A stretch of 64,000 bases of DNA from Larkinella soli (lineage in GTDB: Bacteria > Bacteroidota > Bacteroidia > Cytophagales > Spirosomataceae), in the NCBI RefSeq assembly GCF_003703975.1, contig NZ_QTJY01000014.1, positions 62,001 to 126,000 of the forward strand, written 5' to 3'. The translations under genes were made by a program, and so were the position numbers. Each line of letters opens with the position of its first letter. The first letter of the stretch is position 1. Shown one piece after another: positions 41,829 through 51,353 of the stretch. The notes under the pieces were generated by a model. It did not search any database. It worked only from the letters and a program-made list of their open reading frames with translations, and was not told the DNA's origin.

Positions 41829-43103
41829 TCAATACCGCTCATGAATTTTGGTCAGGAAGGCGATGGTCTGCGCCCGGACCTCGGCGACCGGTCCCGGAAA
41901 GTTGTTATGCATCATACTGAACAGCAGCACCTTCCCCTTTCTGGTCACCAGATAACCGCTCAGGTTGAAGGCCCCGGTCAAAGCCCCGGATTTGGCGAAG
42001 ATGAAGGGAGCGCTTCCGGCTGTCGAGCCCCGGGCCATCGAGCCCCGGGCCGCCAGCAGACTAAAAAGCCGCTTCTGCGGCACGGTGCGGTAAATTTTCT
42101 GCAACAGGCTGACGAAAGTCCGGGGCGTGATCAGATTGTAACGCGATAACCCCGAACCGTCCACCCACTTGATCGGGTCGGGCAGGTCCGTCAGGTGTTT
42201 CTGGAGGGCGGCCCGGATGGCAAGCGTGCCGTCGAGCGTATCCTGCCCCGACGCGCAGAGCAGCAGGAGATGTTCGGCCAGCATATTGTCGCTGAGCTGA
42301 AGCATTCGTTTATACAGCGAATCGGCCGGGAGGCCGTAAACGGTTTTCGCCCGGCGATCCGGCGGAATGGCGGCCACCGTCACGGGCCGGTGCAGCGTAT
42401 CGGCCAGCAGCCGGGCGGCCACTTCCGGTGACCAGTGAAACGGAACGTCCTGCCGGAACGGCCGCACGGCCTGGGGCCGGTCGAAACGGTTGCCGAACTC
42501 GTCCCGGCGGACATCCCGGGAGCCTTTCCAGGAAGAGACCGCCGTCACGCTGTCGCGGAAGATGCGGGGCTCCACGTCCAGACGCGCCACCCGGTCGGGT
42601 GAGGTGAACCGGACAAAATTCCCGTACAAGGGCAGCGGGGTGATTTCCGGGGAGTAATAGCTGTTGTAGTCGTCCCAGGCCCAGCCCGGCCCGAAGCGCC
42701 GGGCGTTGAAGTTACCCGGGGAGAACACCAGCCGTTCGGGGCGGTTTCGGAGAAAATGCAGGGCCGTCGTATCGGGCAGGTTGGGGTTGAGCAGCGAGGG
42801 GTCGCCGGTGCCCCAGAAGATCAGCGAGTCGTTGCGCGAAACGTAGCGAAGAGCCGGCAGGGAATCGCCCAGCGTCATCAGCCCGGCGTAAAAACTAAAA
42901 AGTTTGGTATTAGAGGCCGGAACGAAATGCCGGTCGGCGTTCTGCGCCACGACCATCTCTTGTTTTTCCGGGTCGTAGAGGGCGAAACCGGTGAAATGAT
43001 CGGTCAGGCGGGGGTTTTGCTCCAGTTCCCGCCGAATGGGCCGGTAGGCGGAGCAGCCGGTCAGAAGAAAGAAAAGAAAAACCGGGAGAAGCGAACGTGT
43101 CAT
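41829..43103 (-). CDS. dacB: D-alanyl-D-alanine carboxypeptidase/endopeptidase, PBP4-type lipoprotein
   Basis: A 424-residue S13-family enzyme from ATG 43103, 41 bases after msrB. The lipobox LLTGC (C17) anchors it. Active-site motifs: SxxK as PASNTK (S64-K67), SDN in LQLSDNMLAEHL, and KSG in FAKSGALTGAFN. It trims or cleaves peptidoglycan cross-links in the periplasm. The length is normal for PBP4. The catalytic triad is intact, so it should be active. Confidence 0.9.
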   Translation of the reverse strand: MTRSLLPVFLFFLLTGCSAYRPIRRELEQNPRLTDHFTGFALYDPEKQEMVVAQNADRHFVPASNTKLFSFYAGLMTLGDSLPALRYVSRNDSLIFWGTGDPSLLNPNLPDTTALHFLRNRPERLVFSPGNFNARRFGPGWAWDDYNSYYSPEITPLPLYGNFVRFTSPDRVARLDVEPRIFRDSVTAVSSWKGSRDVRRDEFGNRFDRPQAVRPFRQDVPFHWSPEVAARLLADTLHRPVTVAAIPPDRRAKTVYGLPADSLYKRMLQLSDNMLAEHLLLLCASGQDTLDGTLAIRAALQKHLTDLPDPIKWVDGSGLSRYNLITPRTFVSLLQKIYRTVPQKRLFSLLAARGSMARGSTAGSAPFIFAKSGALTGAFNLSGYLVTRKGKVLLFSMMHNNFPGPVAEVRAQTIAFLTKIHERY

Positions 43104-43144
43104 TCCCAAAGATACGACTTGCCGGCTTCTCCCGGCCGGGCCGG

Positions 43145-43540
43145 TCAGTTGCTTTTCAGCTTCAGAGCCGCCGAATTGAGGCAATACCGCATGCCGGTCG
43201 GGGGCGGGCCGTCATTGAAGACGTGCCCCAGATGGGCGTCGCATACCGCACACTGCACCTCCACCCGGACCATGCCGTAGCTGTAATCCTGCTCAAAATG
43301 GATCAGCTCCGTGTCGATCGGGTCGGTGAAACTGGGCCAGCCGGTGCCCGACTCGAATTTACGGCCCGCTTCGAACAGGGGCGTTCCGCAGCAAACGCAT
43401 TCGTACACGCCGGGGTCATGGGTTTCACAATATTCGCCGGTAAAAGGACGTTCAGTGCCTTTCTGGCGGGTGACGCGGTATTGTTCGGGCGTCAGCAGAC
43501 GACGCCATTCCTCGTCGGACTTCACAACTTTCTGGATCAT
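43145..43540 (-). CDS. msrB: Peptide-methionine (R)-S-oxide reductase MsrB
   Basis: A 131-residue enzyme from ATG 43540 ([16 protein letters not shown]); the frame is open to 43588. The zinc-binding Cys pairs are in [11 protein letters not shown] and [24 protein letters not shown] is the substrate pocket, and the catalytic Cys is in [10 protein letters not shown]. It repairs methionine-R-sulfoxide in proteins. It is cotranscribed with the PBP4 gene downstream; the pairing has no obvious functional logic. Confidence 0.95.
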   Translation of the reverse strand: MIQKVVKSDEEWRRLLTPEQYRVTRQKGTERPFTGEYCETHDPGVYECVCCGTPLFEAGRKFESGTGWPSFTDPIDTELIHFEQDYSYGMVRVEVQCAVCDAHLGHVFNDGPPPTGMRYCLNSAALKLKSN

Positions 43541-43631
43541 ATCCTGTGATTTTTGATGGGTAACCGGACTTTCAATCCTGTTCACCAATTCTCTAAACTA
43601 TTTTCCGATTCGTTTATCTTTACGGTCGGCT

Positions 43632-45551
43632 ATGACCATCCACCAAATTCTCAAACAGTTCTGGGGTTACGAGTCGTTCCGGCCGTTGCAGGAGGACATC
43701 ATCCGTGCCGTCATCGACCGGCGCGACACGCTCGTGCTGATGCCGACCGGCGGTGGCAAATCCGTCTGTTTCCAGCTTCCGGCGCTGGCGATGGGGGGCG
43801 TCTGTATCGTCGTGACACCCCTGATCGCCCTAATGAAAGACCAGGTCGAGCAGCTGCGTCGGCGGGGGATTCCGGCCGTCGCCATCTACTCCGGGATGCA
43901 CTGGCGCGAGATCGACACCGCCCTCGACAACTGCATCTACGGGAACATCCGGTTTCTGTACGTCTCGCCCGAACGGCTCCGGACCGCTATTCTTATCGAA
44001 CGGGTCAAGCAGATGAACGTCTGCCTGCTGGCCGTCGATGAAGCCCACTGTATCTCGGCCTGGGGGTATGATTTTCGCCCTCCCTATCTTCAGATTGCGG
44101 AATTTCGGCAGTTGCTGCCCGAGGTTCCGGTGGTGGCCCTGACGGCTTCGGCTACCCCCGACGTGCAGAAAGATATCGTCGACAAGCTCGAAATGCGGGA
44201 AGCCCAGGTCTTCCGCCAGACGTTCGCCCGCAAGAATCTGTCGTATTCGGCGTTTTACGAAGAGAATAAGGAAGCCCGTCTGCTGAAGGTGCTGCAGGGC
44301 GTTCCGGGTTCGGCCATCGTCTACGTCCGAAGCCGCCGGCAGACGCAGGAAATCGCCGAATGGCTCCATCACCACGCCATCCGCGCCGACTATTACCACG
44401 CGGGCCTGTCGACGAAACAGCGCTCCGAAAAGCAGGATGCCTGGATTCATAACCGGGTGCGGGTGATGGTGGCGACGAATGCCTTCGGCATGGGCATCGA
44501 CAAGCCGGACGTCCGGGTGGTGGTGCACATGGACGTTCCGGACAACCTGGAAGCGTATTACCAGGAAGCCGGACGGGCGGGCCGGGATGAGAAGAAGGCT
44601 TTTGCGGTATTGCTTTATAACCGGAAGGATCTGACGGACATCGAACAGCGTGTCATCCAGCAGTATCCACCGGTGGAGACGCTGAAGCGGGTGTATCAGG
44701 CGCTGGCCAATTTCGCCAACCTGGCGATCGGCGGGGGCGAACTGTCGAGCATCGATTTCGACCTGGCGGCTTTCTGTCAGACGTTCCAGCTGCCGGTGAC
44801 CGACACGCATTTTGCGCTCCGCCAGTTGCAGCTGGAGGGTTTTATCGAACTGAGCGAAGCCTATTTCATCCCGTCGAAGGTGATGGTGACCGTGGACAAC
44901 CGGGGGTTGTACGAGTTTCAGGTGATGAACCCGCATTACGATGCCTTCATCAAGCTGCTGCTGCGGATGTACGGCGGAGAACTGTTTACCAACTTCGTCA
45001 GTATCTCGGAGACAACGATTGCCAAAACCGCCAATATGCCGGAAAGGGACGTGGTTGCCCTGCTGGAGCAGCTGGCGCAGCGGTCGATCATCAATTACGA
45101 AAAACAGAAGGATAAGCCGCAGCTGACCTTCCTGACCCCCCGTTTCGATGCCCGGCAGCTCCCGGTCAACGTGCTGGGCATGGAGGAGAGCAAACAGCGA
45201 AACCTCGGTAAGGTGCGGGCGGTGGTGCAGTACGTCGAAAACCCGGTCCAATGCCGGACCCGCATGCTTCAGGCGTATTTCGGGGAAGAACCCGGGGACG
45301 CCTGCGGCATCTGCGACCGCTGCCTGAGCCGGCGGCCGGCCGATCCGACGGATGCCGACGAACTCCGGAAGCGCATCCTGAAACAGATCGAAGCCGCCAA
45401 CGGCGACGGGATTTCACCCCGACAGCTGGCCGACCGGCTCCACCTGACGTCCGACCGGATCGGAGAAACCCTCCGGATGATGGTAGCCAACCACGAACTG
45501 CGCATCGACCGGGTCGGTAATTTACATGCAATGCACACAATGAATCCATAA
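43632..45551 (+). CDS. recQ: ATP-dependent DNA helicase RecQ
   Basis: A 639-residue helicase. Motifs: motif 0 LKQFWGYESFRPLQEDII, Walker A MPTGGGKSVCFQLPA, Ia VVTPLIALMKDQV, II AVDEAHCISAWGYDFRPPY, III ALTASATPDV, IV SAIVYVRSRR, and V-VI VATNAFGMGIDKPDVRVVVHMDVP then YYQEAGRAGRDE. The RQC zinc site is CRTRMLQAYFGEEPGDACGICDRC. The usual HRDC domain is not obvious; the C-terminus (about 570-639) looks like a winged helix (GISPRQLADRLHLTSDRIGETLRMMV). It acts in recombination and fork repair. DUF5723 follows 8 bases on. Confidence 0.95.
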   Translation: MTIHQILKQFWGYESFRPLQEDIIRAVIDRRDTLVLMPTGGGKSVCFQLPALAMGGVCIVVTPLIALMKDQVEQLRRRGIPAVAIYSGMHWREIDTALDNCIYGNIRFLYVSPERLRTAILIERVKQMNVCLLAVDEAHCISAWGYDFRPPYLQIAEFRQLLPEVPVVALTASATPDVQKDIVDKLEMREAQVFRQTFARKNLSYSAFYEENKEARLLKVLQGVPGSAIVYVRSRRQTQEIAEWLHHHAIRADYYHAGLSTKQRSEKQDAWIHNRVRVMVATNAFGMGIDKPDVRVVVHMDVPDNLEAYYQEAGRAGRDEKKAFAVLLYNRKDLTDIEQRVIQQYPPVETLKRVYQALANFANLAIGGGELSSIDFDLAAFCQTFQLPVTDTHFALRQLQLEGFIELSEAYFIPSKVMVTVDNRGLYEFQVMNPHYDAFIKLLLRMYGGELFTNFVSISETTIAKTANMPERDVVALLEQLAQRSIINYEKQKDKPQLTFLTPRFDARQLPVNVLGMEESKQRNLGKVRAVVQYVENPVQCRTRMLQAYFGEEPGDACGICDRCLSRRPADPTDADELRKRILKQIEAANGDGISPRQLADRLHLTSDRIGETLRMMVANHELRIDRVGNLHAMHTMNP

Positions 45552-45559
45552 AACGCGAG

Positions 45560-46954
45560 ATGAAGAGATTTACAATCGGCCTGCTCCTGGCCCTGCTGAC
45601 CGGCTCTCTGTCCCCGGTTTCGGCACAATACCTTCCGGGGCTGGTGAGCAGCAACTACGGCGGTATTTACCGAATGCTGCAAAACCCCTCGTCCATTGCC
45701 GGCACCCGGTACAGCTATCAGTTCGTTGCCTTCAATGGTACGTCCACCGTCAATTCGCTCTACACCAAATACATTTCCAAGGGCTTTTTCCAGACGCTTC
45801 GCCTGCCCTACGGCCAGAACCTGAGCCTGCCGCTGCGAACCGTCGGCTCCCTCACGAACGCGCCCCGAACCACTTCCTACTCTGAAATTCTGGGGCCTTC
45901 CGTGCTGGTCAACATCGGCGGTACGCAATCGCTGGCCCTGCATACCCGTATGCGCAGTTACCTCTACGGCAGCTCGCTGCCCGAACCGCTGACCGGCGCC
46001 TACCGCGACCGCCTGACTAATCGTAAGCTGCAACCGGCCTCAGGGGATTTCGACTTCGACCTGGCCCATAACAGCTACGGAGAAATCGGCCTGACCTATG
46101 GCCTTCAGGTGTTCGACGGGCAATGGCACCGGCTGAAGCTGGGAGCAACCGTTCGGCGGATCGTCGGGGCACAGTTAAGTTACCTCAATGCCCGGGGCGA
46201 CTACGCCATCCTGCAAACCAACGGCGACGGCGAGAAAACGCTGGAACTGACCAATCTGGAATATGGTCTGGGTCATACGACGGCCCGGCAGGGGTTCAGC
46301 CTGTCTTCCCTGTTCTCATCGGCGTACGGCAGCGGCTGGGGGTATGATTTCGGGGTGACCTACGAAATCGGTCGTCGGACCACCGGCCGGGGTTACAATT
46401 CGGAAACCCCCACAAAAGACCCCCGGCCGGCCTATTTCCTCCGGCTTTCGGCGGCCCTGATGAACGGGGGCAGCATTACCTATCCGACAGGGCAGGCTTA
46501 TACGGGCAGCGGTCCGTTTACGTTCGGGCAGGATGAATTCGAACGGTTCGGCAATGCCCCGGCCGATTACCTGACCGCCAATGCCGACGGTTCTGCCGAT
46601 CGCTACGCTCCGGGGAAGATAGCCTTGCCCCGGATGCTGCACCTGGAAGGCGACCTGCGGCTGGCGCGGTCGTTTTTCGTGAATGGACTGCTGATGGAGA
46701 ACCTGATGTCGGGCTCGACCGTCCGGATGCCCAACATGCTGATTGTCAGCCCCCGGTTTGAGGATGAGGACACAGAGTTCGCCCTGCCGATTTCCATCAT
46801 CGGCCCCGACAGCCGGGTGGCGGTCGGAATGTCGACGCGGGTCGGCCCGCTGACATTGGGTTTCAGCGACGTCGGGCGAATCTTCAGCAAAAAAGGGGAT
46901 AACCGCAGTTCGATGGCCTGGATCGGCCTTTCGGTCTGGGGCTGGCGGAAGTGA
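45560..46954 (+). CDS. DUF5723-family outer-membrane-like protein
   Basis: A 464-residue exported protein with a signal peptide (about 1-23, ending VSAQ). The opening LVSSNYGGIYRMLQNPSSIAGTRYSYQFVAFNGTSTVN is the DUF5723 pattern, in which early residues recall PorP/SprF-type proteins. Many amphipathic strands follow and the protein ends in GLSVWGWRK, fitting an outer-membrane barrel. It starts 8 bases after recQ and may be cotranscribed by position only. A C-rich terminator hairpin follows. Confidence 0.82.
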   Translation: MKRFTIGLLLALLTGSLSPVSAQYLPGLVSSNYGGIYRMLQNPSSIAGTRYSYQFVAFNGTSTVNSLYTKYISKGFFQTLRLPYGQNLSLPLRTVGSLTNAPRTTSYSEILGPSVLVNIGGTQSLALHTRMRSYLYGSSLPEPLTGAYRDRLTNRKLQPASGDFDFDLAHNSYGEIGLTYGLQVFDGQWHRLKLGATVRRIVGAQLSYLNARGDYAILQTNGDGEKTLELTNLEYGLGHTTARQGFSLSSLFSSAYGSGWGYDFGVTYEIGRRTTGRGYNSETPTKDPRPAYFLRLSAALMNGGSITYPTGQAYTGSGPFTFGQDEFERFGNAPADYLTANADGSADRYAPGKIALPRMLHLEGDLRLARSFFVNGLLMENLMSGSTVRMPNMLIVSPRFEDEDTEFALPISIIGPDSRVAVGMSTRVGPLTLGFSDVGRIFSKKGDNRSSMAWIGLSVWGWRK

Positions 46955-46957
46955 TTT

Positions 46958-46985
46958 ACCCCCGACCGCCGGTGCGGTCGGGGGT
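46958..46985. terminator. C-rich hairpin between converging genes
   Basis: Stem ACCCCCGACCGC (46958-46969) with GCGGTCGGGGGT (46974-46985) and a 4-base loop. It lies between the DUF5723 and tpiA stops. No T-run follows; it resembles the hairpin at 19956-19985. Confidence 0.6.
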
Positions 46986-46988
46986 GGA

Positions 46989-47753
46989 TTACTGCCGTGC
47001 TTTCACGACGTTGGTAAATTCGCGGGATTTCAGGGAAGCTCCGCCGATCAGACCGCCGTCGACGTCCGGACAGGCGAAGAGTTCGGCGGCATTTTTTTCA
47101 TTGGCGCTTCCGCCGTAGAGGAGAGAGGTATTGTCGGCCACTTCGGCTCCATATTTTCCGGCAATGTGCTCGCGGAGCAGGGCGTGCATTTCCTGCGCCT
47201 GTTCGGAACTGGCCGTCAGACCCGTGCCGATGGCCCAGATCGGTTCATAGGCGATCACGATGTCGGCAAACTGCTCGGGGGAAAGGTGGAACAGGCTCTC
47301 GGTCAGCTGAGTACGTACGAAATCGAAATGAATTTCCGCCTGCCGCTGTTCGAGAGACTCTCCACAGCAAAAGATGGGCGTCAGACCATGGGCCAGGGCT
47401 ATATTGACTTTTTCGGCCAACTGGGCGTTGGTTTCTCCGGCATACTGCCGGCGTTCGCTGTGGCCGAGAATGACGTACTGCACCCCGATCGACTGCAGCA
47501 TCGGAGCCGCAATGTCGCCCGTATAGGCGCCGGAAGCTTTCTCATGGCAGTTCTGTGCGCCCAGCGCGACCCGCGACTGGCCCTGCAGGTATTGCCGGAT
47601 CGTGGTCAGATACACGAAAGGCGGACACAGCACCACCTGAACATCGCCCGTCACCTCGTCTTTCACCATATTGACTACCTCCGACACCAGCGCGACGGCT
47701 TCGTCGAGCGTCTTGTTCATCTTCCAGTTTCCGGCGACAATTTTTCTCCGCAT
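46989..47753 (-). CDS. tpiA: Triose-phosphate isomerase
   Basis: A 254-residue TIM-barrel enzyme interconverting dihydroxyacetone phosphate and glyceraldehyde-3-phosphate in glycolysis. Active-site residues: N and K in VAGNWKMNKT, the His in YVILGHSERRQYAGET, and the catalytic Glu in VIAYEPIWAIGTGLTAS. The phosphate-binding loop is LLYGGSANEKNAAELFACPDVDGGLIGGASL. Length is standard. Monocistronic, with its terminator shared with DUF5723. Confidence 0.97.
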   Translation of the reverse strand: MRRKIVAGNWKMNKTLDEAVALVSEVVNMVKDEVTGDVQVVLCPPFVYLTTIRQYLQGQSRVALGAQNCHEKASGAYTGDIAAPMLQSIGVQYVILGHSERRQYAGETNAQLAEKVNIALAHGLTPIFCCGESLEQRQAEIHFDFVRTQLTESLFHLSPEQFADIVIAYEPIWAIGTGLTASSEQAQEMHALLREHIAGKYGAEVADNTSLLYGGSANEKNAAELFACPDVDGGLIGGASLKSREFTNVVKARQ

Positions 47754-47926
47754 AAATCAATGAGTTAGAAAACAATTTGTTGCAATTTCGGGGCGAAATT
47801 AGTGGTTTTTTACTACTGTTTTCCATCCACATAAAAAGTAAACCTTCCGTCACGCAACGATTCGCATAAAATTGTGTTTTTAGACAAAAGATTTGTATCT
47901 TTCCTTATGATTTGATTTTTACAGCC

Positions 47927-49180
47927 ATGAAACAATTCGGCCTCCTTATTGGGTTATTGCTATCCTGTCTGGGCGCCATTGCAGGGAATGACGATCAGCA
48001 TAACCAGGAACGGTATGGTTATTTCATAGACAAAAACCGCAAACAGGCCCGCATCCCTTTTCAACTCCATTCCAATCTCATTATCGTCCCGATCCGGGTC
48101 AATAATTCAGATACACTGCACTTCATTCTGGATACCGGCGTCAGCTCGGTCATTATTACCGATCCGGAAGCCCTCCGGAAGCAGCCCTTGCGGTATACGC
48201 GGAAAGTGAAGCTGTCGGGGGCGGGCGAAGGCGGACAACTGATGGCTTCCGTCGCCATCGACAATCTGCTGAGCATGGGGCCGATGCAGGCCACGCACCA
48301 GAATATCGTGGTGCTGGACGACGACATCCTCCACCTTTCCGAGTACGTCGGAGTACCGATCCACGGCATTTTCGGATACGAGGTCTTCAACAATTTCGTC
48401 GTTACCATCGACTTCCAGCGCAAGGAGCTGATCCTGACCAACCCCAAGTCGTACCGGTACAAGCGGTCGCAGGGGTTCCGGTATCCCATTACCATTCAGG
48501 ATACCAAGCCGTACACGGATGTTCTGGCCCTGCTCGAGGGTAACAAAACTCTCCCGATCCGGGTCGTGATCGACACGGGAGCCGGCCATGCGCTGCTGAT
48601 CAACCGCAGTGAGGATGTCCGTTTGCCCGACAAGGTCATCCGGGCGCAGCTCGGCCGGGGCCTCAGCGGGGTCATCAACGGCAATCTGGGGCGGATTGAG
48701 AAGATCCGGCTGGGCAATTTTGAAATGGACAACGTGGTGGCTTCCTTCCCCGACAGCTCGTCGTTCGGGCTGAAGATCGCCCAGCAGGCCAGTGAACGGA
48801 ACGGAAACATCGGCTGCGAAATCCTGCGAAGGTTCCGGGTGACGTTCAACTATCAGGATAAGTACCTGGTTCTGAAACCGGTCAAACGCATCCTGAAGCA
48901 GACGTTCGAACACGACATGAGCGGGATCGAGCTGAAGGCCCGGGGCAATAATTACCGCAGCTTCTACATCGCCAAAGTCATCGACGACTCCCCCGCCGGG
49001 ATGGCCGGCCTCCGCGACGGCGACGAAATCCTGTTCATCAACAATACGCCGGCCGGTGAGATGAGCATCAGCGAAATCTATAAGGTTCTTCAGAAGGGCG
49101 AAGGCAAGGAAATCAGCATGCTGGTCCGAAGGAACGGCAATGTGGTGTTCGCCAGCTTCGCGCTGAAACGAATGATCTGA
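47927..49180 (+). CDS. Secreted retropepsin-like aspartyl protease with PDZ domain
   Basis: A 417-residue exported protein from ATG 47927 (MKQFGLLIGLLLSCLGAIAG). It contains two aspartyl-protease half-sites, FILDTGVSSVIITD (about residues 65-80) and VVIDTGAGHALLI (about 210-225), so one chain can form the whole active site. A C-terminal PDZ domain (about 335-415) has VIDDSPAGMAGLRDGDEILFINNTPAGEMS. This architecture is common in Bacteroidota as a periplasmic protease of unknown substrate. A strong terminator follows immediately. Confidence 0.88.
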   Translation: MKQFGLLIGLLLSCLGAIAGNDDQHNQERYGYFIDKNRKQARIPFQLHSNLIIVPIRVNNSDTLHFILDTGVSSVIITDPEALRKQPLRYTRKVKLSGAGEGGQLMASVAIDNLLSMGPMQATHQNIVVLDDDILHLSEYVGVPIHGIFGYEVFNNFVVTIDFQRKELILTNPKSYRYKRSQGFRYPITIQDTKPYTDVLALLEGNKTLPIRVVIDTGAGHALLINRSEDVRLPDKVIRAQLGRGLSGVINGNLGRIEKIRLGNFEMDNVVASFPDSSSFGLKIAQQASERNGNIGCEILRRFRVTFNYQDKYLVLKPVKRILKQTFEHDMSGIELKARGNNYRSFYIAKVIDDSPAGMAGLRDGDEILFINNTPAGEMSISEIYKVLQKGEGKEISMLVRRNGNVVFASFALKRMI

Positions 49181-49184
49181 CAAC

Positions 49185-49222
49185 AATGAAAAAGGCCGGG
49201 CTTCAGTCCGGCCTTTTTCATT
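49185..49222. terminator. Strong bidirectional terminator
   Basis: A 15-bp perfect stem, AATGAAAAAGGCCGG (49185-49199) with 49208-49222, loop of 8 bases. It terminates the protease gene and can also stop rpmB transcription from the other side. Confidence 0.9.
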
Positions 49223-49292
49223 TCGTACAAAAATTAAAACGGTCTCTTCAGGGGTGAAAAGACCGCTCAAAACGCTTCGACACCGTATCGAA

Positions 49293-49532
49293 TCAGACGG
49301 AAAGCGTACCTTTCTGGTGTGCTTCCTTCAATACAGCCTCCAGGCCTTTCTTGTTGATGGTCCGCATCGCTGAGGTCGCCACTTTCAGGGTAATCCATTC
49401 ACCCTGCGACTCCAGGAAGAACCGCTTCTTCTGTAAGTTGGGATAAAACTTACGCTTGGTTTTATTGTTAGCGTGCGATACGTTATTACCAACCCGCGTC
49501 CGTTTTCCCGTAATTTGACAAACTCGTGCCAT
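49293..49532 (-). CDS. rpmB: 50S ribosomal protein L28
   Basis: A 79-residue protein starting at [20 protein letters not shown] (ATG 49532), the standard L28 opening; a longer frame upstream is not real. It binds 23S rRNA in the large subunit. In many Bacteroidota rpmB is followed by rpmG and a DUF4295 gene. Here the next gene on this strand is absent and the terminator at 49185-49222 follows, so it appears as a single gene or pairs only with the small upstream protein at 49652. Confidence 0.96.
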   Translation of the reverse strand: MARVCQITGKRTRVGNNVSHANNKTKRKFYPNLQKKRFFLESQGEWITLKVATSAMRTINKKGLEAVLKEAHQKGTLSV

Positions 49533-49651
49533 GACAATTACCAGTTTCTGAATGAGCCTGCAAAATTGGCAAATATTTGACAGTAATCCAACTAAACGCC
49601 GGAAAAGTTCTGCCGACGAGGTTAAAAATTTAGCCGGCCGGCCGGTCTCCG

Positions 49652-49825
49652 TCAGATTTTTTCTCGTTTGAAACCATAAGGGCAGTGCCGGCAGCCGTTC
49701 CGGCAGCAATAGCCGCGCTTCAGATGGTATTTCTCGGTAAAAACCAGGAAACCTTCTTCCGTATAGTAATAGTCTTCCTCTTCAAGGCCAGGCGTTCTGG
49801 GCTTTTCAGGGCGAGGTCTTCGCAT
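49652..49825 (-). CDS. DUF5522-family small Cys-rich protein
   Basis: A 57-residue protein from the internal ATG 49825 ([13 protein letters not shown]); the frame is open to 49945. The C-terminus [19 protein letters not shown] has four Cys and one His in a CCxxxCxHC pattern, the DUF5522 signature, which may bind a metal. It often appears next to housekeeping genes in Bacteroidota. The function is unknown. It lies about 120 bases upstream of rpmB on the same strand and head to head with the ornithine aminotransferase gene. Confidence 0.78.
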   Translation of the reverse strand: MRRPRPEKPRTPGLEEEDYYYTEEGFLVFTEKYHLKRGYCCRNGCRHCPYGFKREKI

Positions 49826-49953
49826 GTTTTGTCCGGCAGTACAAGTATTCGTATTTTTGAACCGGTGTTTAAGTAAAAAGTTTCGGACGGCGGCCCAGTC
49901 GAATCGGCCGGGCGTCGGTTCAGTTCCTGCGTGCCAACCTATCAATCCTGATT

Positions 49954-51201
49954 ATGGAAACGATTTCCTCTCTCTCCGCGACGCAACAGGCCATTGACCT
50001 CGAGTTAAAATATGGCGCCCACAACTATAAGCCTCTGCCGGTCGTCCTGAGCCGGGGAGAAGGAATCTTCGTCTGGGACGTGGAGGGCCGCAGATATTTC
50101 GATTTTCTGTCGGCTTACAGCGCCGTCAGCCAGGGCCACTGCCACCCGCGCATCATTGGCGCGCTCGTCGGGCAGGCCCAGCGCCTGACCCTGACCTCCC
50201 GTGCCTTTCATACCGACCGGCTCGGGGTGTGCGAAAAATTTCTCTGCGAGTATTTCGGCTACGACAAGGTGCTGATGATGAACTCCGGCGCGGAAGGTGG
50301 AGAAACCGCCCTCAAACTAACCCGCAAATGGGCCTATAAGGTCAAGGGAATCCCGCAGAACCAGGCCCGAACCGTGTTTGCCACCGGAAACTTCTGGGGC
50401 CGTACGATGGCCGCCATCTCCTCCTCGACCGATCCCGAAAGCACCAACGACTACGGCCCCCTCCTGCCGGGCTATGTGCTGGTCCCCTACAACAACCTCC
50501 ATGCTCTGGAGGATACGTTCCGGAAAGACCCGAACATCGCCGGCTTCATGGTGGAACCGATTCAGGGCGAAGCGGGCGTGGTCGTGCCGGACGAAGGTTA
50601 CCTGAAAGGCGTCCGCGACCTATGTACCCGCTATAACGTCCTGTTCATCGCCGACGAGGTACAGACCGGCATCGGCCGCACCGGCCGCCGGCTGGCCTGC
50701 GACCATGAAGCCGTCAAACCGGACCTGCTCGTGCTGGGAAAAGCGCTCTCCGGCGGCATTATGCCGGTTTCGGCCGTCCTGGCCGATGACGAGGTCATGC
50801 TGACCATCCGGCCGGGTGAACACGGTTCCACCTACGGCGGCAACCCGCTCGCCTGCGCCGTCACGATGGAAGCCCTGCGGGTGGTGGAAGACGAAAAACT
50901 GGCCGAAAACGCGGCCGCCATGGGCGACATCTTTCGGAGCCGGATGAACGGTCTGAAGGAAAAAAGCGGGCTGGTGAGCCTGGTTCGCGGGAAAGGCCTG
51001 CTGAACGCCCTGGTGATCGGAGCGCACCCGGCTTACGGCGAAAAGACCGCCTGGGAAATCTGCCTGCGTCTGAAGGATGCGGGCCTGCTCTGTAAGCCTA
51101 CCCATGGCGATAAGATCCGCTTTGCCCCCCCGCTGGTCATCACCGAAGAACAGATGCACGAAGCCTGCGATCTGATCGAACAGGTGGTCGTCGGCCTGTA
51201 A
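49954..51201 (+). CDS. rocD: Ornithine aminotransferase
   Basis: A 415-residue class III PLP enzyme that converts ornithine and 2-oxoglutarate to glutamate semialdehyde and glutamate, in arginine/ornithine breakdown and proline formation. Signatures: [60 protein letters not shown], the cofactor Asp in [16 protein letters not shown] and the PLP Lys in [16 protein letters not shown]. The early Tyr in KYGAHNY is typical of OAT rather than acetylornithine aminotransferase. Length is normal. Confidence 0.94.
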   Translation: METISSLSATQQAIDLELKYGAHNYKPLPVVLSRGEGIFVWDVEGRRYFDFLSAYSAVSQGHCHPRIIGALVGQAQRLTLTSRAFHTDRLGVCEKFLCEYFGYDKVLMMNSGAEGGETALKLTRKWAYKVKGIPQNQARTVFATGNFWGRTMAAISSSTDPESTNDYGPLLPGYVLVPYNNLHALEDTFRKDPNIAGFMVEPIQGEAGVVVPDEGYLKGVRDLCTRYNVLFIADEVQTGIGRTGRRLACDHEAVKPDLLVLGKALSGGIMPVSAVLADDEVMLTIRPGEHGSTYGGNPLACAVTMEALRVVEDEKLAENAAAMGDIFRSRMNGLKEKSGLVSLVRGKGLLNALVIGAHPAYGEKTAWEICLRLKDAGLLCKPTHGDKIRFAPPLVITEEQMHEACDLIEQVVVGL

Positions 51202-51250
51202 GACGGCTTCCTCAGAATCAAGCGGTTGCCAACGCTGACGGAGGCCGCTT

Positions 51251-51258
51251 TATTTTTG
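51251..51258 (+). promoter_or_regulatory. Candidate housekeeping -7 element upstream of the ECF operon
   Basis: TATTTTTG matches TAnnTTTG exactly. GTTG at 51225-51228 is 22 bases upstream, a weak -33. It lies about 95 bases before the sigma-factor start. Confidence 0.3.
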
Positions 51259-51286
51259 GCATTTGTTAAAAATTTTAAATGCTTCG

Positions 51287-51313
51287 TGCAACGTTGTTTA
51301 ACGACACCGTGTC
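51287..51313 (+). promoter_or_regulatory. Candidate ECF-type autoregulated promoter
   Basis: TGCAAC (51287-51292) and CGTGTC (51308-51313) are 15 bases apart, the spacing and AAC/CGT-type composition of ECF promoters. It lies about 40 bases before the sigma-factor start. Many ECF sigma factors transcribe their own operon; this link is inference. Confidence 0.35.
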
Positions 51314-51353
51314 ATTGGTTTGAATTTCAGCCGTACCCGATTCCTCAGTCCGC

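Noticed and set aside
43830-45251. 473-codon open frame antisense to recQ
   Set aside because: High GC leaves long antisense frames open. The translation has no domain and is rich in His/Arg/Gln typical of shadow frames; recQ on the other strand has every helicase motif.
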